This document shows, piece after piece, positions 37,009-47,532 of a DNA stretch of 64,000 nucleotides. The DNA is from Acidithiobacillus ferrooxidans ATCC 23270 (GTDB lineage: Bacteria; Pseudomonadota; Gammaproteobacteria; Acidithiobacillales; Acidithiobacillaceae), in contig NC_011761.1 of the NCBI RefSeq assembly GCF_000021485.1, forward strand, positions 774,001 to 838,000, in the 5' to 3' direction. Both the position numbers and the translations under genes were made by a program. Position 1 is the stretch's first letter. Each line of letters begins with the position of its first letter. A model generated the notes under the pieces. The model saw only the letters and a program-made list of their open reading frames with translations. It was not told the origin of the DNA and ran no database searches.

Positions 37009-38097
37009 ATGAATCAAACTATTTTCAATTTCAGCGCTGGTCCCGCGGTTTTGCCCCACGTGGTTCTGGAACAGGTTCAGGCAGAGCTCCTGGATTGGCA
37101 TGGCAGCGGCATGTCGGTCATGGAAATGAGCCATCGTGGTCCTGAATTCATGAAGATCGCCGCCGAGGCTGAGCAGGATCTTCGTGATCTCCTGGACATT
37201 CCGGCCAATTACAAGATTCTGTTTTTGCAGGGCGGAGCGACGCTGCAATTTGCCATGGTTCCACTTAATCTGATGCGCGGTCATGGCAAGGCCAGCTATG
37301 TACAGACGGGAATCTGGTCCAAGAAAGCGATTGCGGAAGCTCGGCGCTTTACTGCGGTGGAGATTGCCGCCAGCAACGAGGATCGTCACGCCAGCTACGT
37401 GCCCATGCAGGCGGACTGGCAGGTCAGCCCGGACACTGCGTATGTGCACATCACCGGGAATGAAACCATCGGCGGCGTGGAGTTCGACTTCATTCCGGAT
37501 CTGGGCGATATTCCGCTGGTCAGCGATGCCTCTTCCCATATTCTTTCCAAGCCCACGGATGTCAGCCGTTTCGGTCTGATATATGCTGGCGCGCAGAAAA
37601 ATATCGGCCCCGCTGGACTGACCCTGGTCATCGTCCGTGATGACCTCCTCGGCCACGCACCGGCAAACACCGCCACCATGCTGGATTACGCCGTCTATGC
37701 CAAAGAGGAATCCATGCATAATACGCCGCCGACCTTCGCCATCTATGTCGCCGGTCTGGTTTTCAAGTGGCTCAAACAGCTCGGCGGCCTTGAAAGGATG
37801 GCGGAGATCAACGCACGAAAGGCCCGGTTGCTCTATGACGCCATCGATGAATCCCGTGGGTTTTATGCCAACCCGGTGGAAACCCGCAATCGCTCACGCA
37901 TGAATGTGCCTTTTACGCTGGCGGATGCGGCCATGGATGAAGCCTTTCTCAAGGGCGCCAGGAGTCATGGCTTGATCCAGCTCAAGGGACACCGCTCGGT
38001 GGGCGGCATGCGCGCCTCCATTTACAACGCGATGCCGGAGGCTGGCGTACAGATCCTGGCGGACTACCTGCGGGACTTCGCCCGCCAGCACGGTTGA
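37009..38097 (+). CDS. serC: Phosphoserine aminotransferase
   Basis: 362-aa PLP enzyme forming phosphoserine in serine synthesis and also acting in pyridoxal 5'-phosphate synthesis. N-terminal IFNFSAGPAVLPHVVLEQVQ, FLQGGATLQFAMVP for phosphate/PLP binding and the Schiff-base lysine in IYAGAQKNIGPAGL. Start ATG 37009 is 7 bp beyond the gyrA stop. The stop precedes serA, the previous step of the same pathway. Confidence 0.97.
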   Translation: MNQTIFNFSAGPAVLPHVVLEQVQAELLDWHGSGMSVMEMSHRGPEFMKIAAEAEQDLRDLLDIPANYKILFLQGGATLQFAMVPLNLMRGHGKASYVQTGIWSKKAIAEARRFTAVEIAASNEDRHASYVPMQADWQVSPDTAYVHITGNETIGGVEFDFIPDLGDIPLVSDASSHILSKPTDVSRFGLIYAGAQKNIGPAGLTLVIVRDDLLGHAPANTATMLDYAVYAKEESMHNTPPTFAIYVAGLVFKWLKQLGGLERMAEINARKARLLYDAIDESRGFYANPVETRNRSRMNVPFTLADAAMDEAFLKGARSHGLIQLKGHRSVGGMRASIYNAMPEAGVQILADYLRDFARQHG

Positions 38098-38108
38098 GGA
38101 GCGCCACC

Positions 38109-39692
38109 ATGCCAGCCGTTTTGATCGCCGATAAAATGTCAGCACGTGCGGTAGAAATATTTCACGAACGTGGTATCGCCGTGGAGGTGAAAACCGGTCT
38201 GGGCAAAGAGGCACTTTGCGCGATCATCGGTCAGTACGACGGTTTGGCGATACGCTCGGCGACCAACGTGGATGCCGACGTGCTCGCCGCTGCCAGTCGC
38301 CTGAAGGTGGTGGGGCGGGCTGGTATTGGCGTGGACAATGTCGATATCCATGCGGCCAGCAAACGCGGCGTGATCGTCATGAATACCCCCTATGGCAACA
38401 CGGTGACGACCGCGGAGCATGCCATCGCCTTGATGATGGCGGCGGCACGGATGATCCCCCAGGCCACCATGAGCCTGAAGGCGGGGCAGTGGGAAAAATC
38501 CCGTTTCCAGGGGGTCGAACTCTACCAGAAGACCCTGGGCGTCATCGGCACGGGCAATATCGGTTCGCTGGTGATTGCCCGTGCCCAAGGTCTGGGGATG
38601 CGGGTCATCGCCTACGATCCCTATCTCTCCAAAATCCGTGCGGCCGATCTCGGCGTGGAACTGGTGGAGATGGATACGCTGCTGGCCCGCGCCGATTTTT
38701 TAACGGTCCATACGCCGCTGACGGATGCTACCCGTAACCTTTTCCGTGCCGAGACCTTCGCCAAAATGAAGCCGGGTGCCATTCTGGTGAATGCCGCACG
38801 TGGCTGCATCGTGGATGAGGCAGCCCTGTACGATGCCTTGAAATCCGGGCACTTGCGCGCTGCGGCTCTGGATGTTTTCTGCAAGGAACCGGTGCATGGC
38901 GACAATCCCTTGCTGGAACTGGACAACTTCATCTGTACGCCGCACCTCGGGGCTTCCACCGAAGAGGCACAGGTCAATGTCGCTATCCAGGTGGCCGAGC
39001 AGATCAGCGCCTATCTGTTGCGCGGCGTGGTCCAGAATGCGGTCAATCTGCCTTCCGTCAAAGAGGAGGAATTGCTGCTGTTGCAGCCCTACCTCAATCT
39101 CGGAGAGCGGCTCGGACTGGTTCTGGGGCAACTGGCAGGTTCCGGGCTGCGCGAAGTGGTGATCGAATATGCCGGCGAAGTTGCCGAACTCAATACGGCG
39201 GCCCTCACCACCGCCATTCTCAAGGGCATTCTGCAGAGTGCCCTGCCGGAAACCATCAATGCCGTCAACGCCCCGGTTCTCGCCAAGGAGCGCGGCATAG
39301 GCATCGAAACCCGCAAACGCGAATCAGCCGACGAACTGCGCGCCCGGATCGCGGTGACGCTGCGCATGGATCAGGGTGAGCGGGTGGCGGTGGGAACCCT
39401 GGTTCATGAGCATCAGGCCCGTCTGGTTCAACTGGATGGTATCGACGTGGAAATGCCTCTGGCGGGGGATCTGCTCTATATCCAGAATCGTGACGAGCCC
39501 GGTCTGATCGGGCGCATCGGTGGGTTGCTGGGCGCAGCGGGCATCAATATTGCGCAATTTCACCTGGGCCGCGAAAAACCGGCGGGGGCAGCACTCTCCT
39601 TCATTGCCGTCGACCAACCGCTGACGGAAGTGTTGCTGGAGCAGGTTGCCTCCCTTCCGGGAGTCTTGGCGGCCCGCATGTTGCGGTTATGA
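38109..39692 (+). CDS. serA: D-3-phosphoglycerate dehydrogenase
   Basis: 527-aa first enzyme of serine synthesis. NAD-binding motif LGVIGTGNIGSLVIARAQGL, catalytic His region in ICTPHLGASTEEAQVNVAIQ and the substrate motif NAARGCIVDEAAL. Beyond the catalytic domains are an intervening domain and a C-terminal ACT domain (DEPGLIGRIGGLLGAAGINI) for serine feedback, as in the long-form enzyme. ATG 38109 has GAGGAG nine bases upstream. The stop overlaps the pheA ATG. Confidence 0.96.
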   Translation: MPAVLIADKMSARAVEIFHERGIAVEVKTGLGKEALCAIIGQYDGLAIRSATNVDADVLAAASRLKVVGRAGIGVDNVDIHAASKRGVIVMNTPYGNTVTTAEHAIALMMAAARMIPQATMSLKAGQWEKSRFQGVELYQKTLGVIGTGNIGSLVIARAQGLGMRVIAYDPYLSKIRAADLGVELVEMDTLLARADFLTVHTPLTDATRNLFRAETFAKMKPGAILVNAARGCIVDEAALYDALKSGHLRAAALDVFCKEPVHGDNPLLELDNFICTPHLGASTEEAQVNVAIQVAEQISAYLLRGVVQNAVNLPSVKEEELLLLQPYLNLGERLGLVLGQLAGSGLREVVIEYAGEVAELNTAALTTAILKGILQSALPETINAVNAPVLAKERGIGIETRKRESADELRARIAVTLRMDQGERVAVGTLVHEHQARLVQLDGIDVEMPLAGDLLYIQNRDEPGLIGRIGGLLGAAGINIAQFHLGREKPAGAALSFIAVDQPLTEVLLEQVASLPGVLAARMLRL

Positions 39693-40765
39693 AAAACCCG
39701 GAACTGGCGGCCCTGCGTAAGGCCATCGATCAGGTGGATCAGCAGTTCCTGCAACTGCTCGGCGAGCGGGGCCGGCTTGCGCAGCAGGTGGGTGCCGTCA
39801 AACAGGCTGCGGGCGAAGTGAATTTTTACCATCCAGACCGTGAGTCGGAGATTCTCCGTCGGGTCATGGCCGATAACCCTGGGCCCTTTTCCAGTGAACA
39901 GGTTGCCATCATTTTCCGGGAGATCATCTCTGCAGGCCTGGCCCTGGAGCAACCCCTGCAAGTGGCCTATCTTGGACCCGCCGGCACGTTTTCGCAGATC
40001 GCGGCGCAGAAGCATTTCGGGCGCGCGGCCGTTCTGCAGCCCACCGCGGGGATCGCCGAGATTTTCCGCCTGGTGGACAGTGACCAGGCCCGGTTCGGTG
40101 TGGTGCCGGTGGAGAACAGCACTGAAGGTTCCGTCAATCTCAGTCTGGATCTGCTCCTGGATTACCCCTTGCAGATCTGCGGCGAGGTCCAGTTACGCAT
40201 CGTCCATAATCTGGTGGCCAAGGTGCCCATCTCCACCGTTCGCCGTGTCTACGTTCATTATCAGACCAGGGCCCAGTGCCGTCAGTGGCTCGCGACCCAT
40301 TTGCCGCAGGCGGAATTGGTGGATGTGGCCAGCAACGCGGTTGCCGCGGAACGGGCTGCGACAGATGCCGATGGCAGCGCCATTTCCACGACCCTCGCCG
40401 CGGAAGCGTACGGCCTCGACATTCTGGTCGCGGGGATCGAAGACAACCCGGAGAACACCACCCGTTTTCTGATCATTGGCAAAATCCATACGCGACCTAC
40501 GGGGAATGACAAGACCAGCCTGGTGGTAGCCGGCGCCAATCGTCCGGGGAGTCTGCATGCGTTGCTGTCACCGCTGGCCGACGCGGGCATCAGTCTGACG
40601 CGCATCGAGTCACGGCCGGCACGCTCGGCCATCTGGGAGTACGTCTTTTATCTCGACTTGCTTGGCCATTGTCAGGATGCCGCCATCGCTCCGGTGCTGG
40701 ATGTTCTCGCGCAACAGGCATCCTTTTGCCGTTGTCTCGGCAGTTATCCCCGGGCGGTATTTTGA
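39689..40765 (+). CDS. pheA: Chorismate mutase / prephenate dehydratase
   Basis: 358-aa bifunctional P-protein of phenylalanine synthesis. The N-terminal chorismate mutase helix begins LAALRKAIDQVDQQFLQLLG; the dehydratase domain has YLGPAGTFSQIAAQKHFG and VPVENSTEGSVNLSLDLLL; the C-terminal ACT domain (GANRPGSLHALLSPLADAGI) with ESRP binds phenylalanine for feedback. Overlaps serA by four bases. Confidence 0.96.
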   Translation: MKNPELAALRKAIDQVDQQFLQLLGERGRLAQQVGAVKQAAGEVNFYHPDRESEILRRVMADNPGPFSSEQVAIIFREIISAGLALEQPLQVAYLGPAGTFSQIAAQKHFGRAAVLQPTAGIAEIFRLVDSDQARFGVVPVENSTEGSVNLSLDLLLDYPLQICGEVQLRIVHNLVAKVPISTVRRVYVHYQTRAQCRQWLATHLPQAELVDVASNAVAAERAATDADGSAISTTLAAEAYGLDILVAGIEDNPENTTRFLIIGKIHTRPTGNDKTSLVVAGANRPGSLHALLSPLADAGISLTRIESRPARSAIWEYVFYLDLLGHCQDAAIAPVLDVLAQQASFCRCLGSYPRAVF

Positions 40766-40766
40766 A

Positions 40767-41864
40767 ATGTGCAATAGCTATCTGGAATATACGGCGGCGG
40801 GTGTGTCCGATCTGCGTCCCTATCAGCCGGGCAAACCCTTGGCGGAACTGGAACGGGAACTGGGTATCCGTGACGCCATCAAGCTGGCCTCCAATGAAAA
40901 TCCGTTAGGTCCGAGCCCTCTGGCGCTGGCAGCCGTCCGCGAGGTGTTGCCCGCCCTGGCGCAGTACCCCGAAGGGTCGGCTCCGGAGTTGCGCGCGCTG
41001 CTGGCCCGTCAGCTCGATCTGGACCCTGGGCAATTTATTTTCGGCAACGGTTCTGATCAGGTGGTGGAGCTTGCGGTGCGTGCCCTTGCCGGGCCGGGTA
41101 CGGAGGTGATTGTCTCGCAGTATGCCTTTGCCGCCTATGCCATTGCCGCGCAGGCCAGTGGTGCGACTGTACGGGTCGCCCCGGCGCGGGATTACGGTCA
41201 TGACCTGGATGCCATGGCCAGTCTGCTCAACGCCAATACCCGGCTGGTTTTTATCGCCAATCCCAATAATCCCACGGGTACGTATCTTACGGCGGACGCC
41301 CTGGAGACCTTTATCGACAGCGTGCCTTCCCATGCGCTGGTGGTGCTGGACGAAGCCTACCTGGAACTGATGGACGCGGCGGATTATCCGGATGGCAGAC
41401 GGTGGCTGCGGCGTTTCGGTAACCTGATGCTTACCCGTACGTTTTCCAAGGCCTATGGGCTGGCGGGTCTGCGTTGCGGTTACGGCATCGGCCACCCCGA
41501 CCTGATGGCGGTGCTGGAGCGGGTTCGTCAGCCCTTCAACGTCAATACGCTGGCGCAGGTGGCGGCGCATGCCGCGCTTACGGATCGCGCCCATCTGCAG
41601 GCCACCCTGGCCAACAACCGTCAGGGGATCGTGGCCCTCCGCGATGGATTGTGCAATCTTGGATTGACAATTCTGCCGCCTGCAGGCAACTTTACCGCCT
41701 TCGCCGTGCCGGGAGGTGGACAGCGCGTCTATGAGGCCCTGCTGCTTCGGGGGGTGATCGTCCGGCCGCTTACCCCTTACGGCATGCCGGATCATCTGCG
41801 GGTCAGTGTTGGCCTGCCGGTGGAAAACCAACGTTTTCTTACAATGCTGGGCGAGGTCCTGTAA
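40767..41864 (+). CDS. hisC: Histidinol-phosphate / aromatic aminotransferase
   Basis: 365-aa class II PLP aminotransferase. IKLASNENPLGPSPLALAAV, FIANPNNPTGTYLTADAL, VVLDEAYLEL and the PLP lysine in RTFSKAYGLAGLRCGYGIG. Its place between pheA and aroF/tyrA suggests a role in phenylalanine/tyrosine as well as histidine synthesis, as known for similarly placed HisC proteins. Starts 1 bp after the pheA stop. Confidence 0.94.
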   Translation: MCNSYLEYTAAGVSDLRPYQPGKPLAELERELGIRDAIKLASNENPLGPSPLALAAVREVLPALAQYPEGSAPELRALLARQLDLDPGQFIFGNGSDQVVELAVRALAGPGTEVIVSQYAFAAYAIAAQASGATVRVAPARDYGHDLDAMASLLNANTRLVFIANPNNPTGTYLTADALETFIDSVPSHALVVLDEAYLELMDAADYPDGRRWLRRFGNLMLTRTFSKAYGLAGLRCGYGIGHPDLMAVLERVRQPFNVNTLAQVAAHAALTDRAHLQATLANNRQGIVALRDGLCNLGLTILPPAGNFTAFAVPGGGQRVYEALLLRGVIVRPLTPYGMPDHLRVSVGLPVENQRFLTMLGEVL

Positions 41865-41868
41865 CCCT

Positions 41869-42885
41869 ATGATCGTTATCGTCAAACCGCAAGCCACCGC
41901 AGAGCAGATGGAGCATCTGTTGGAGCGTATCCGCCAGTACGGTCTGCAGCCCATGGTCAGTACCGGCTCTGAGCGCACCGTGGTGGGCCTGTTGGGGGAC
42001 GAGCGCTTGCTGCCTGACGGCGCACTGGAATCCTTGCCCGCCGTGGAACAGGTCATGCCCATTCTCAAGCCCTACAAGCTCGTCAGCCGCGAGTTCAAAT
42101 CCACCGATACGGTCATTGAAGTGCGGGGGATCCCCATCGGTGGCAGGCAGATTCAGGTGATCGCAGGCCCCTGCTCGGTTGAAACGCCCGAGCAGATGCG
42201 CAGTTCCGCAGAAGCCGTCAAGGCGGCGGGGTGCCGTCTGATGCGTGGCGGGGCATTCAAACCCCGTACCAGTCCCTACACTTTTCAGGGCGTGGGTGAC
42301 GAGGGCTTGGATTATTTCCGGACCGCTGCAGATGCCGCCGGTCTGCCCATTGTTACCGAACTGATGGATGTCCGCAAGATTGATCTATTTCTGGAAAAAG
42401 GAGTGGACATCATCCAGATCGGTACGCGCAACATGCAGAATTTTGATCTCCTCAAGGAAGTCGGTCGCCTGGACGTGCCGGTCATCCTCAAGCGTGGCCT
42501 GAGCGCCACCATAAAGGAATGGCTCATGGCGGCAGAATATATCGCCGCCCACGGCAACCACAGGATTATTTTTGCCGAACGTGGCATCCGTACCTTTGAA
42601 ACGGCCTATCGCAACGTCCTCGACGTCACGGCCATACCGGTTCTCAAGCGAGAGACCCACCTGCCGGTCATCGTCGATCCCAGTCACGCGGGTGGTAAAG
42701 CCTGGCTCGTGCCGCAATTATCCAAGGCGGCCATTGCGGCGGGTGCAGATGGTTTGTTGGTGGAGTCGCATCCCTGCCCCGAAGAAGCCTGGTGTGATGC
42801 CGATCAGGCTCTGAGTCCGGAGCAACTCACGACGCTGATGGGCGATCTGCGCAGGATTGCCGAGGCCATTGGCCGCGAACTCTAG
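41869..42885 (+). CDS. aroF: 3-deoxy-7-phosphoheptulonate synthase, type I-beta
   Basis: 338-aa DAHP synthase, entry step of the shikimate pathway. The N-terminal ferredoxin-like regulatory domain (VIVKPQATAEQMEHLLERIR) precedes the TIM barrel with VIAGPCSVETPEQM, LMRGGAFKPRTSPYTFQG and VIVDPSHAGGKAWLVP. This is the Bacillus/Thermotoga-like class rather than the E. coli AroFGH class. ATG 41869 is 4 bp beyond the hisC stop. Confidence 0.95.
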   Translation: MIVIVKPQATAEQMEHLLERIRQYGLQPMVSTGSERTVVGLLGDERLLPDGALESLPAVEQVMPILKPYKLVSREFKSTDTVIEVRGIPIGGRQIQVIAGPCSVETPEQMRSSAEAVKAAGCRLMRGGAFKPRTSPYTFQGVGDEGLDYFRTAADAAGLPIVTELMDVRKIDLFLEKGVDIIQIGTRNMQNFDLLKEVGRLDVPVILKRGLSATIKEWLMAAEYIAAHGNHRIIFAERGIRTFETAYRNVLDVTAIPVLKRETHLPVIVDPSHAGGKAWLVPQLSKAAIAAGADGLLVESHPCPEEAWCDADQALSPEQLTTLMGDLRRIAEAIGREL

Positions 42886-42886
42886 C

Positions 42887-43762
42887 ATGCCGGACGTCCC
42901 CTTCCAGCGAATCGTCATCGTCGGCCTGGGCCTGATGGGCGGCAGTATCGCCAAGGCCCTGCGCAGCAGGGGCTTCGCCGGATCGCTGGTGGGTGTGGTC
43001 GTCGATGCGCAAGCGGTTCGGCGACTGCGTTCTGCGGCAAAGTATTGGCGGATCAGCCTGACCTGCGAACCGGAACCGGCGTTGCGAAATGCCGATCTGG
43101 TGCTGCTCGCCACCCCTCCGCAAATCGCCCTGCGGCAGTTGCCGGAACTGGTACGCCATATATCTGCTACGGGGATGGTCAGCGATGTCGCCAGCATCAA
43201 GACGCCGGTGGCGCAACTGGGCCGTCAGTTGCTGGGAGATCGCTTTATCCCGGGGCATCCCGTGGTGGGTGGGGAAAAAACCGGATTTGCGGCAGCGCGG
43301 AAAAATCTTTATCAGGGCGCGCGCGTCATCCTGACGCCCCTGCCGGAACAGGCTCCCGCCGCGCTGGACGCGGTGTGCGGTTTCTGGCAATGCCTCGGTG
43401 CGACCGTTTCGCAAATGACGCCGGAGGCGCATGACCAGGCTCTTGCCGCGACCAGCCATCTGCCTCATCTGCTGGCCTTTGCCTACATGGCGGGCCTGGC
43501 GGATCAGGTCCCCGCTCTGCGGGATCTCGCCGGCGGCGGTCTGCGTGATTTTTCCCGGATAGCGGCCTCTGACCCCGATCTCTGGACTGCCATCCTCTCG
43601 GAGAATCGATCGGCCGTCGTACAGCATCTGAAGGCGTTGCAGGAAAATCTCGACACTGTCCGGCAGATGCTCGCAGGGGACGACACACGCACCCTGAAAG
43701 CCTTTCTGAAGCAGGGCCGCGCCTGCCGTCAACAGTTTCAATTTCCTCCGCTAACCTACTGA
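42887..43762 (+). CDS. tyrA: Prephenate/arogenate dehydrogenase
   Basis: 291-aa NAD(P)-dependent enzyme of tyrosine synthesis. Rossmann motif IVIVGLGLMGGSIAKALRSR, then VLLATPPQIALRQLPEL, and HPVVGGEKTGFAAARKNLY around the substrate site. No chorismate mutase domain is fused. Starts 1 bp after the aroF stop. The specificity between prephenate and arogenate cannot be read here. Confidence 0.94.
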   Translation: MPDVPFQRIVIVGLGLMGGSIAKALRSRGFAGSLVGVVVDAQAVRRLRSAAKYWRISLTCEPEPALRNADLVLLATPPQIALRQLPELVRHISATGMVSDVASIKTPVAQLGRQLLGDRFIPGHPVVGGEKTGFAAARKNLYQGARVILTPLPEQAPAALDAVCGFWQCLGATVSQMTPEAHDQALAATSHLPHLLAFAYMAGLADQVPALRDLAGGGLRDFSRIAASDPDLWTAILSENRSAVVQHLKALQENLDTVRQMLAGDDTRTLKAFLKQGRACRQQFQFPPLTY

Positions 43763-43765
43763 ATC

Positions 43766-45067
43766 ATGACTCGATATCTCGTTCGTCCAGGCAGTCGGCT
43801 TGCCGGCCGTTTCCCGGTCCCGGGAGACAAATCCATTTCCCACCGTGCGGTCATTCTCGGGGCGCTTGCTGAAGGTGTCACTGAAGTGGAGGGGTTGCTG
43901 GAGGGCGCCGATGTGCTGGCCACCATCGCCGCTTTTCGCAGCATGGGGGTGCAGATGGAAGGCCCCGATAAAGGGCATCTGCGCATTCATGGGGCTGGCC
44001 TGCAGGGGCTGCGCGCGCCCGTTGTTCCTCTGGATTGCGGGAATTCCGGTACCGCCATGCGTCTCTTGGCGGGAGTGCTGGCCGGACAGCCTTTCCCCAG
44101 CACCCTGGTTGGCGACGCCAGTTTGCAGAAGCGGCCCATGGGCCGCATTCTGAACCCGTTGCGTGCCATGGGCGCGGAAATCGCCGCCCAGGATGGCAGG
44201 GCACCTTTACATATTCATGGGCGGCCCCTGCACGGCATCGACTATGCCCTGCCGGTGGCGAGCGCCCAGGTCAAATCCGCCGTGTTGTTGGCCGGACTGT
44301 ATGCCGACGGACAAACCTGCGTGACCGAGCCCGCACCCACCCGCGATCACAGCGAGCGGATGCTGCAAGGTTTTGGCCAACCGGTGGAGCGTCATGGCCC
44401 GCGCGCCTGCCTGCGCGGCGGTGGCCGGTTGTGCGGGCAGGCGCTGCAGGTGCCGGGCGATATTTCGTCGGCCGCGTTCTTCCTGCTCGGCGCCACCATC
44501 GCGCCGGGCTCCGATCTCACCCTGGAAGGAGTTGGTATCAATCCGACCCGGACCGGTATCATCGAAATCCTCACCCGCATGGGCGCCCGGATCGATCTGA
44601 CGGCCTTGCGTGAAGTGGGCGGTGAGCCAGTCGCTGATATCCGCGTTCGCTATGCACCATTGCAAGGTATCGCTATCCCACCTCGGCTGGTACCTCTGGC
44701 TATCGATGAATTCCCCGCGCTGTTCATAGCGGCGGCGTGTGCGAAGGGGCAGACGGTGATTACCGGTGCCGAGGAACTCCGTGTCAAGGAAAGCGACCGC
44801 ATCGCGGTAATGGCTGGAGGGCTGCGCGCGCTGGGTGCTACGGTAGAAGAGCGTGTGGATGGCGCCATTATCAGCGGATCAGCGCTGCTGGGCGGCCGGG
44901 TGGACAGTCATGGGGATCATCGTATTGCGATGGCTTTTGCCATGGCCGCACTGGTGGCGCAGGGGGATATGGAAATCCTGGACTGTGCCAATGTGGCGAC
45001 GTCCTTTCCGAGTTTTCCCGCGCTGGCGCAGCAGGCGGGGCTGCTGCTGGAGGTGGCAAGCGCATGA
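43766..45067 (+). CDS. aroA: 3-phosphoshikimate 1-carboxyvinyltransferase (EPSP synthase)
   Basis: 433-aa enzyme adding PEP to shikimate 3-phosphate. PGDKSISHRAVILGALAEG binds substrate; DCGNSGTAMRLLAGVLAGQP carries the NSGT loop. In this loop Ala occurs after Thr (SGTAMR) as in class I E. coli-type enzymes, while SISHRAVILGALAEG resembles class II enzymes, so class is not assigned. Stop overlaps the cmk ATG. Confidence 0.96.
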   Translation: MTRYLVRPGSRLAGRFPVPGDKSISHRAVILGALAEGVTEVEGLLEGADVLATIAAFRSMGVQMEGPDKGHLRIHGAGLQGLRAPVVPLDCGNSGTAMRLLAGVLAGQPFPSTLVGDASLQKRPMGRILNPLRAMGAEIAAQDGRAPLHIHGRPLHGIDYALPVASAQVKSAVLLAGLYADGQTCVTEPAPTRDHSERMLQGFGQPVERHGPRACLRGGGRLCGQALQVPGDISSAAFFLLGATIAPGSDLTLEGVGINPTRTGIIEILTRMGARIDLTALREVGGEPVADIRVRYAPLQGIAIPPRLVPLAIDEFPALFIAAACAKGQTVITGAEELRVKESDRIAVMAGGLRALGATVEERVDGAIISGSALLGGRVDSHGDHRIAMAFAMAALVAQGDMEILDCANVATSFPSFPALAQQAGLLLEVASA

Positions 45068-45744
45068 ATATCGTCCCCGTCATCACCCTGGATGGGCCCG
45101 GCGGGGTCGGTAAGGGCACGCTGGGTCGTCTCTTGGCCCATGATCTGGGTTGGCATCTGCTGGACAGCGGCGCTATATACCGCGCGCTGGCGCTGGCGGC
45201 GCAACGTGCCGGACTGGATGCAGATAACGAAACAGCCCTGTCCGGGCTGGCGCGTACCTTGCCGCTGGGTTTTCGCGGCGCCGCCGACGAAACCCATGTG
45301 CTACTCGGAGGGGAAGTTGTGGATGCGGAAATCCGCACCCCTGAAGTCAGCGCGCTGACCTCACGGATTGCGGCAATTCCTGCGGTTCGTGCGGCCTTGT
45401 TGCAACGGCAGCGGGATTTTCGCCGGGCACCGGGACTGGTGGCCGATGGCCGGGATATGGGGACGGTGGTTTTTCCGGACGCACCGCTCAAGGTGTTTCT
45501 TACCGCCAGTGCCGAAGAGCGCGGTAAGCGCCGTCTGAATCAGTTGATGGAACAGGGTATTAGTGCTAGTCTCGCCACAGTTGTGGCGGAAATTGCGGAA
45601 CGCGATGCCCGGGACCAGCAGCGCAGCGTGGCACCGCTCCGGCCCGCGCCCGATGCAAAGATCCTGGATACCAGCGAACAAAGCGTTTCCGACACATACA
45701 GGGTCCTGCAAAGCTGGGTTCGATCTGCTTTTCAGGAAAATTGA
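45064..45744 (+). CDS. cmk: Cytidylate kinase
   Basis: 226-aa nucleoside monophosphate kinase phosphorylating CMP/dCMP. P-loop GPGGVGKGTLGRLLA at residues 11-25, LLDSGAIYRALALAA and VADGRDMGTVVFPDAPLKVF as in bacterial Cmk. Coupled to aroA by a 4-bp overlap. rpsA follows, the usual partner. Confidence 0.95.
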   Translation: MNIVPVITLDGPGGVGKGTLGRLLAHDLGWHLLDSGAIYRALALAAQRAGLDADNETALSGLARTLPLGFRGAADETHVLLGGEVVDAEIRTPEVSALTSRIAAIPAVRAALLQRQRDFRRAPGLVADGRDMGTVVFPDAPLKVFLTASAEERGKRRLNQLMEQGISASLATVVAEIAERDARDQQRSVAPLRPAPDAKILDTSEQSVSDTYRVLQSWVRSAFQEN

Positions 45745-45821
45745 AACCGCCATTCATGGCATCGAGCAGTGATTCAAGGGGCGCCCATGGCGTGCCCGGT
45801 AAATGAGGCCTACTGAAATTT

Positions 45822-47528
45822 ATGACCACCCCTAACGCTGAAATGCTTGTTGAACCCAGTTTTGCCGAGATGTTTGAAGAAAGCCAGAGCACCCAGGGCC
45901 TCAAGCCCGGCGAGTTGCTCACCGGCATCGTGACCCGCGTCGATAACGACTTTGTCATCGTTGACGTGGGCCTCAAGTCTGAAGGGCCGATTCCTGCCGA
46001 GCAGTTCCGCAATGCGGAAGGCGAAATAGAGGTGAAGGTCGGGGACTCCGTAGAGGTCTGTCTGGAGTTGGTGGAAGACGGTATGGGCGAAACCCGTCTC
46101 TCCCGTGAAAAAGCCCGCCGAGCCAAGACCTGGGTCGACCTGGAGAAGTCCTTCAACGACAACGCCGTGGTACATGGCTTCCTCACCGGCAAGGTGAAAG
46201 GTGGTTTCACCGTCAGTATCGACGGTGTGCGTGCCTTCCTGCCCGGCTCTCTGGTCGACGTGCGCCCGGTACGGGATGTGGCGTATCTCGAAGGCAAAGA
46301 CCTCGAGATGAAGATCATCAAGCTGGACCGCAAGCGCAACAACGTGGTGGTCTCCCGCCGTGCGGTGGTCGAGCAGGAACAGAGCGTGGAACGCGGCGCA
46401 CTGCTCGAAAGCATTCAGGAAGGCGCGGTCCTCGAGGGCGTGGTCAAGAACCTCACCGATTACGGCGCGTTTATCGACCTGGGTGGTATCGACGGCCTGC
46501 TGCATATCACCGATATGGGCTGGCGCCGGGTCAAGCATCCCAGCGAAGTGGTCACCGTGGGCGGTGAAGTGCGTGTTCTGGTCCTGAAGTTCGACCGCGA
46601 GCGCGGCCGTATCTCTCTCGGTATGAAGCAGCTGGGTGAAGACCCCTGGCGCGATATCGCCCGCCGTTATCCGGAGGCCACCCGAATTTTCGGTAAGGTC
46701 ACCAACGTTACGGATTACGGCGCGTTCGTCGAGATCGAGGAAGGTGTCGAAGGTTTGGTGCATGTCTCCGAAATCGACTGGACCAACAAGAACATCAATC
46801 CGGCCAAGGCCCTGCATGTCGGCCAGGAAGTCGAAGTGATGATCCTGGATATCGACGAAGAGCGCCGCCGCATTTCGCTGGGTATCAAACAGTGCCTGCC
46901 CAATCCGTGGGACGACTTCGCACAGAACTTCCAGAAGGGCGATCGTGTCTCCGGTCAGATCAAGAGTATTACCGACTTCGGCGTGTTCGTCGGTCTGGAT
47001 GGTGGTATCGACGGCCTGATCCATCTTTCCGATCTCGCCTGGGACCGTACCGGCGAAGAAGCGGTACGGGACTTCAAGAAAGGCGATACTCTGGATGCGG
47101 TGGTTCTCAGCATTGATCCGGAGCGGGAGCGTATCAGTCTGGGCGTCAAGCAGATGGAAACCGATCCGTTCATCCAGTTTGTGGTGGCCAATGAAAAGGG
47201 CGCCTTGGTGGAAGGTGAGGTGATTTCGGTGGACAGCCGTGGTGCTGAGATTCGGCTTGGCGAGGGCGTGGAAGGATTCCTGCCCCATCGTGAACTGGCG
47301 CGTGGTGTGACCTTGTCAGCCGGGGATAAGATCGAAGTCAGCATTGCGATGGTGGACCGCAAGAACCGTACCCTGACGCTCAGCACCAAGGCTCGGGAAG
47401 CCGCCGTTTCCCAGGAAGATCAAACAGCGGCGGTACAGCAATATGCGCGTAGTGCGGCGACGGGCACCACCAGTCTGGGCGATCTGATCAAAGAACAGCT
47501 CAAGCGTAAGCAGGAAGAAGAAAGTTAA
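45822..47528 (+). CDS. rpsA: 30S ribosomal protein S1
   Basis: 568 aa, six S1 RNA-binding repeats; clear ones include [60 protein letters not shown] and [20 protein letters not shown]. It brings mRNAs with structured or weak leaders to the 30S subunit. Length is normal for proteobacteria. Confidence 0.97.
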   Translation: MTTPNAEMLVEPSFAEMFEESQSTQGLKPGELLTGIVTRVDNDFVIVDVGLKSEGPIPAEQFRNAEGEIEVKVGDSVEVCLELVEDGMGETRLSREKARRAKTWVDLEKSFNDNAVVHGFLTGKVKGGFTVSIDGVRAFLPGSLVDVRPVRDVAYLEGKDLEMKIIKLDRKRNNVVVSRRAVVEQEQSVERGALLESIQEGAVLEGVVKNLTDYGAFIDLGGIDGLLHITDMGWRRVKHPSEVVTVGGEVRVLVLKFDRERGRISLGMKQLGEDPWRDIARRYPEATRIFGKVTNVTDYGAFVEIEEGVEGLVHVSEIDWTNKNINPAKALHVGQEVEVMILDIDEERRRISLGIKQCLPNPWDDFAQNFQKGDRVSGQIKSITDFGVFVGLDGGIDGLIHLSDLAWDRTGEEAVRDFKKGDTLDAVVLSIDPERERISLGVKQMETDPFIQFVVANEKGALVEGEVISVDSRGAEIRLGEGVEGFLPHRELARGVTLSAGDKIEVSIAMVDRKNRTLTLSTKAREAAVSQEDQTAAVQQYARSAATGTTSLGDLIKEQLKRKQEEES

Positions 47529-47532
47529 GCGC

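Noticed and set aside
34443-37010. Very long minus-strand open frame opposite gyrA
   Set aside because: Shadow of gyrA codon bias; His/Gln/Arg-rich composition and no motif.
45810-47288. Long minus-strand open frame opposite rpsA
   Set aside because: Antisense shadow created by the repeated S1 domains.
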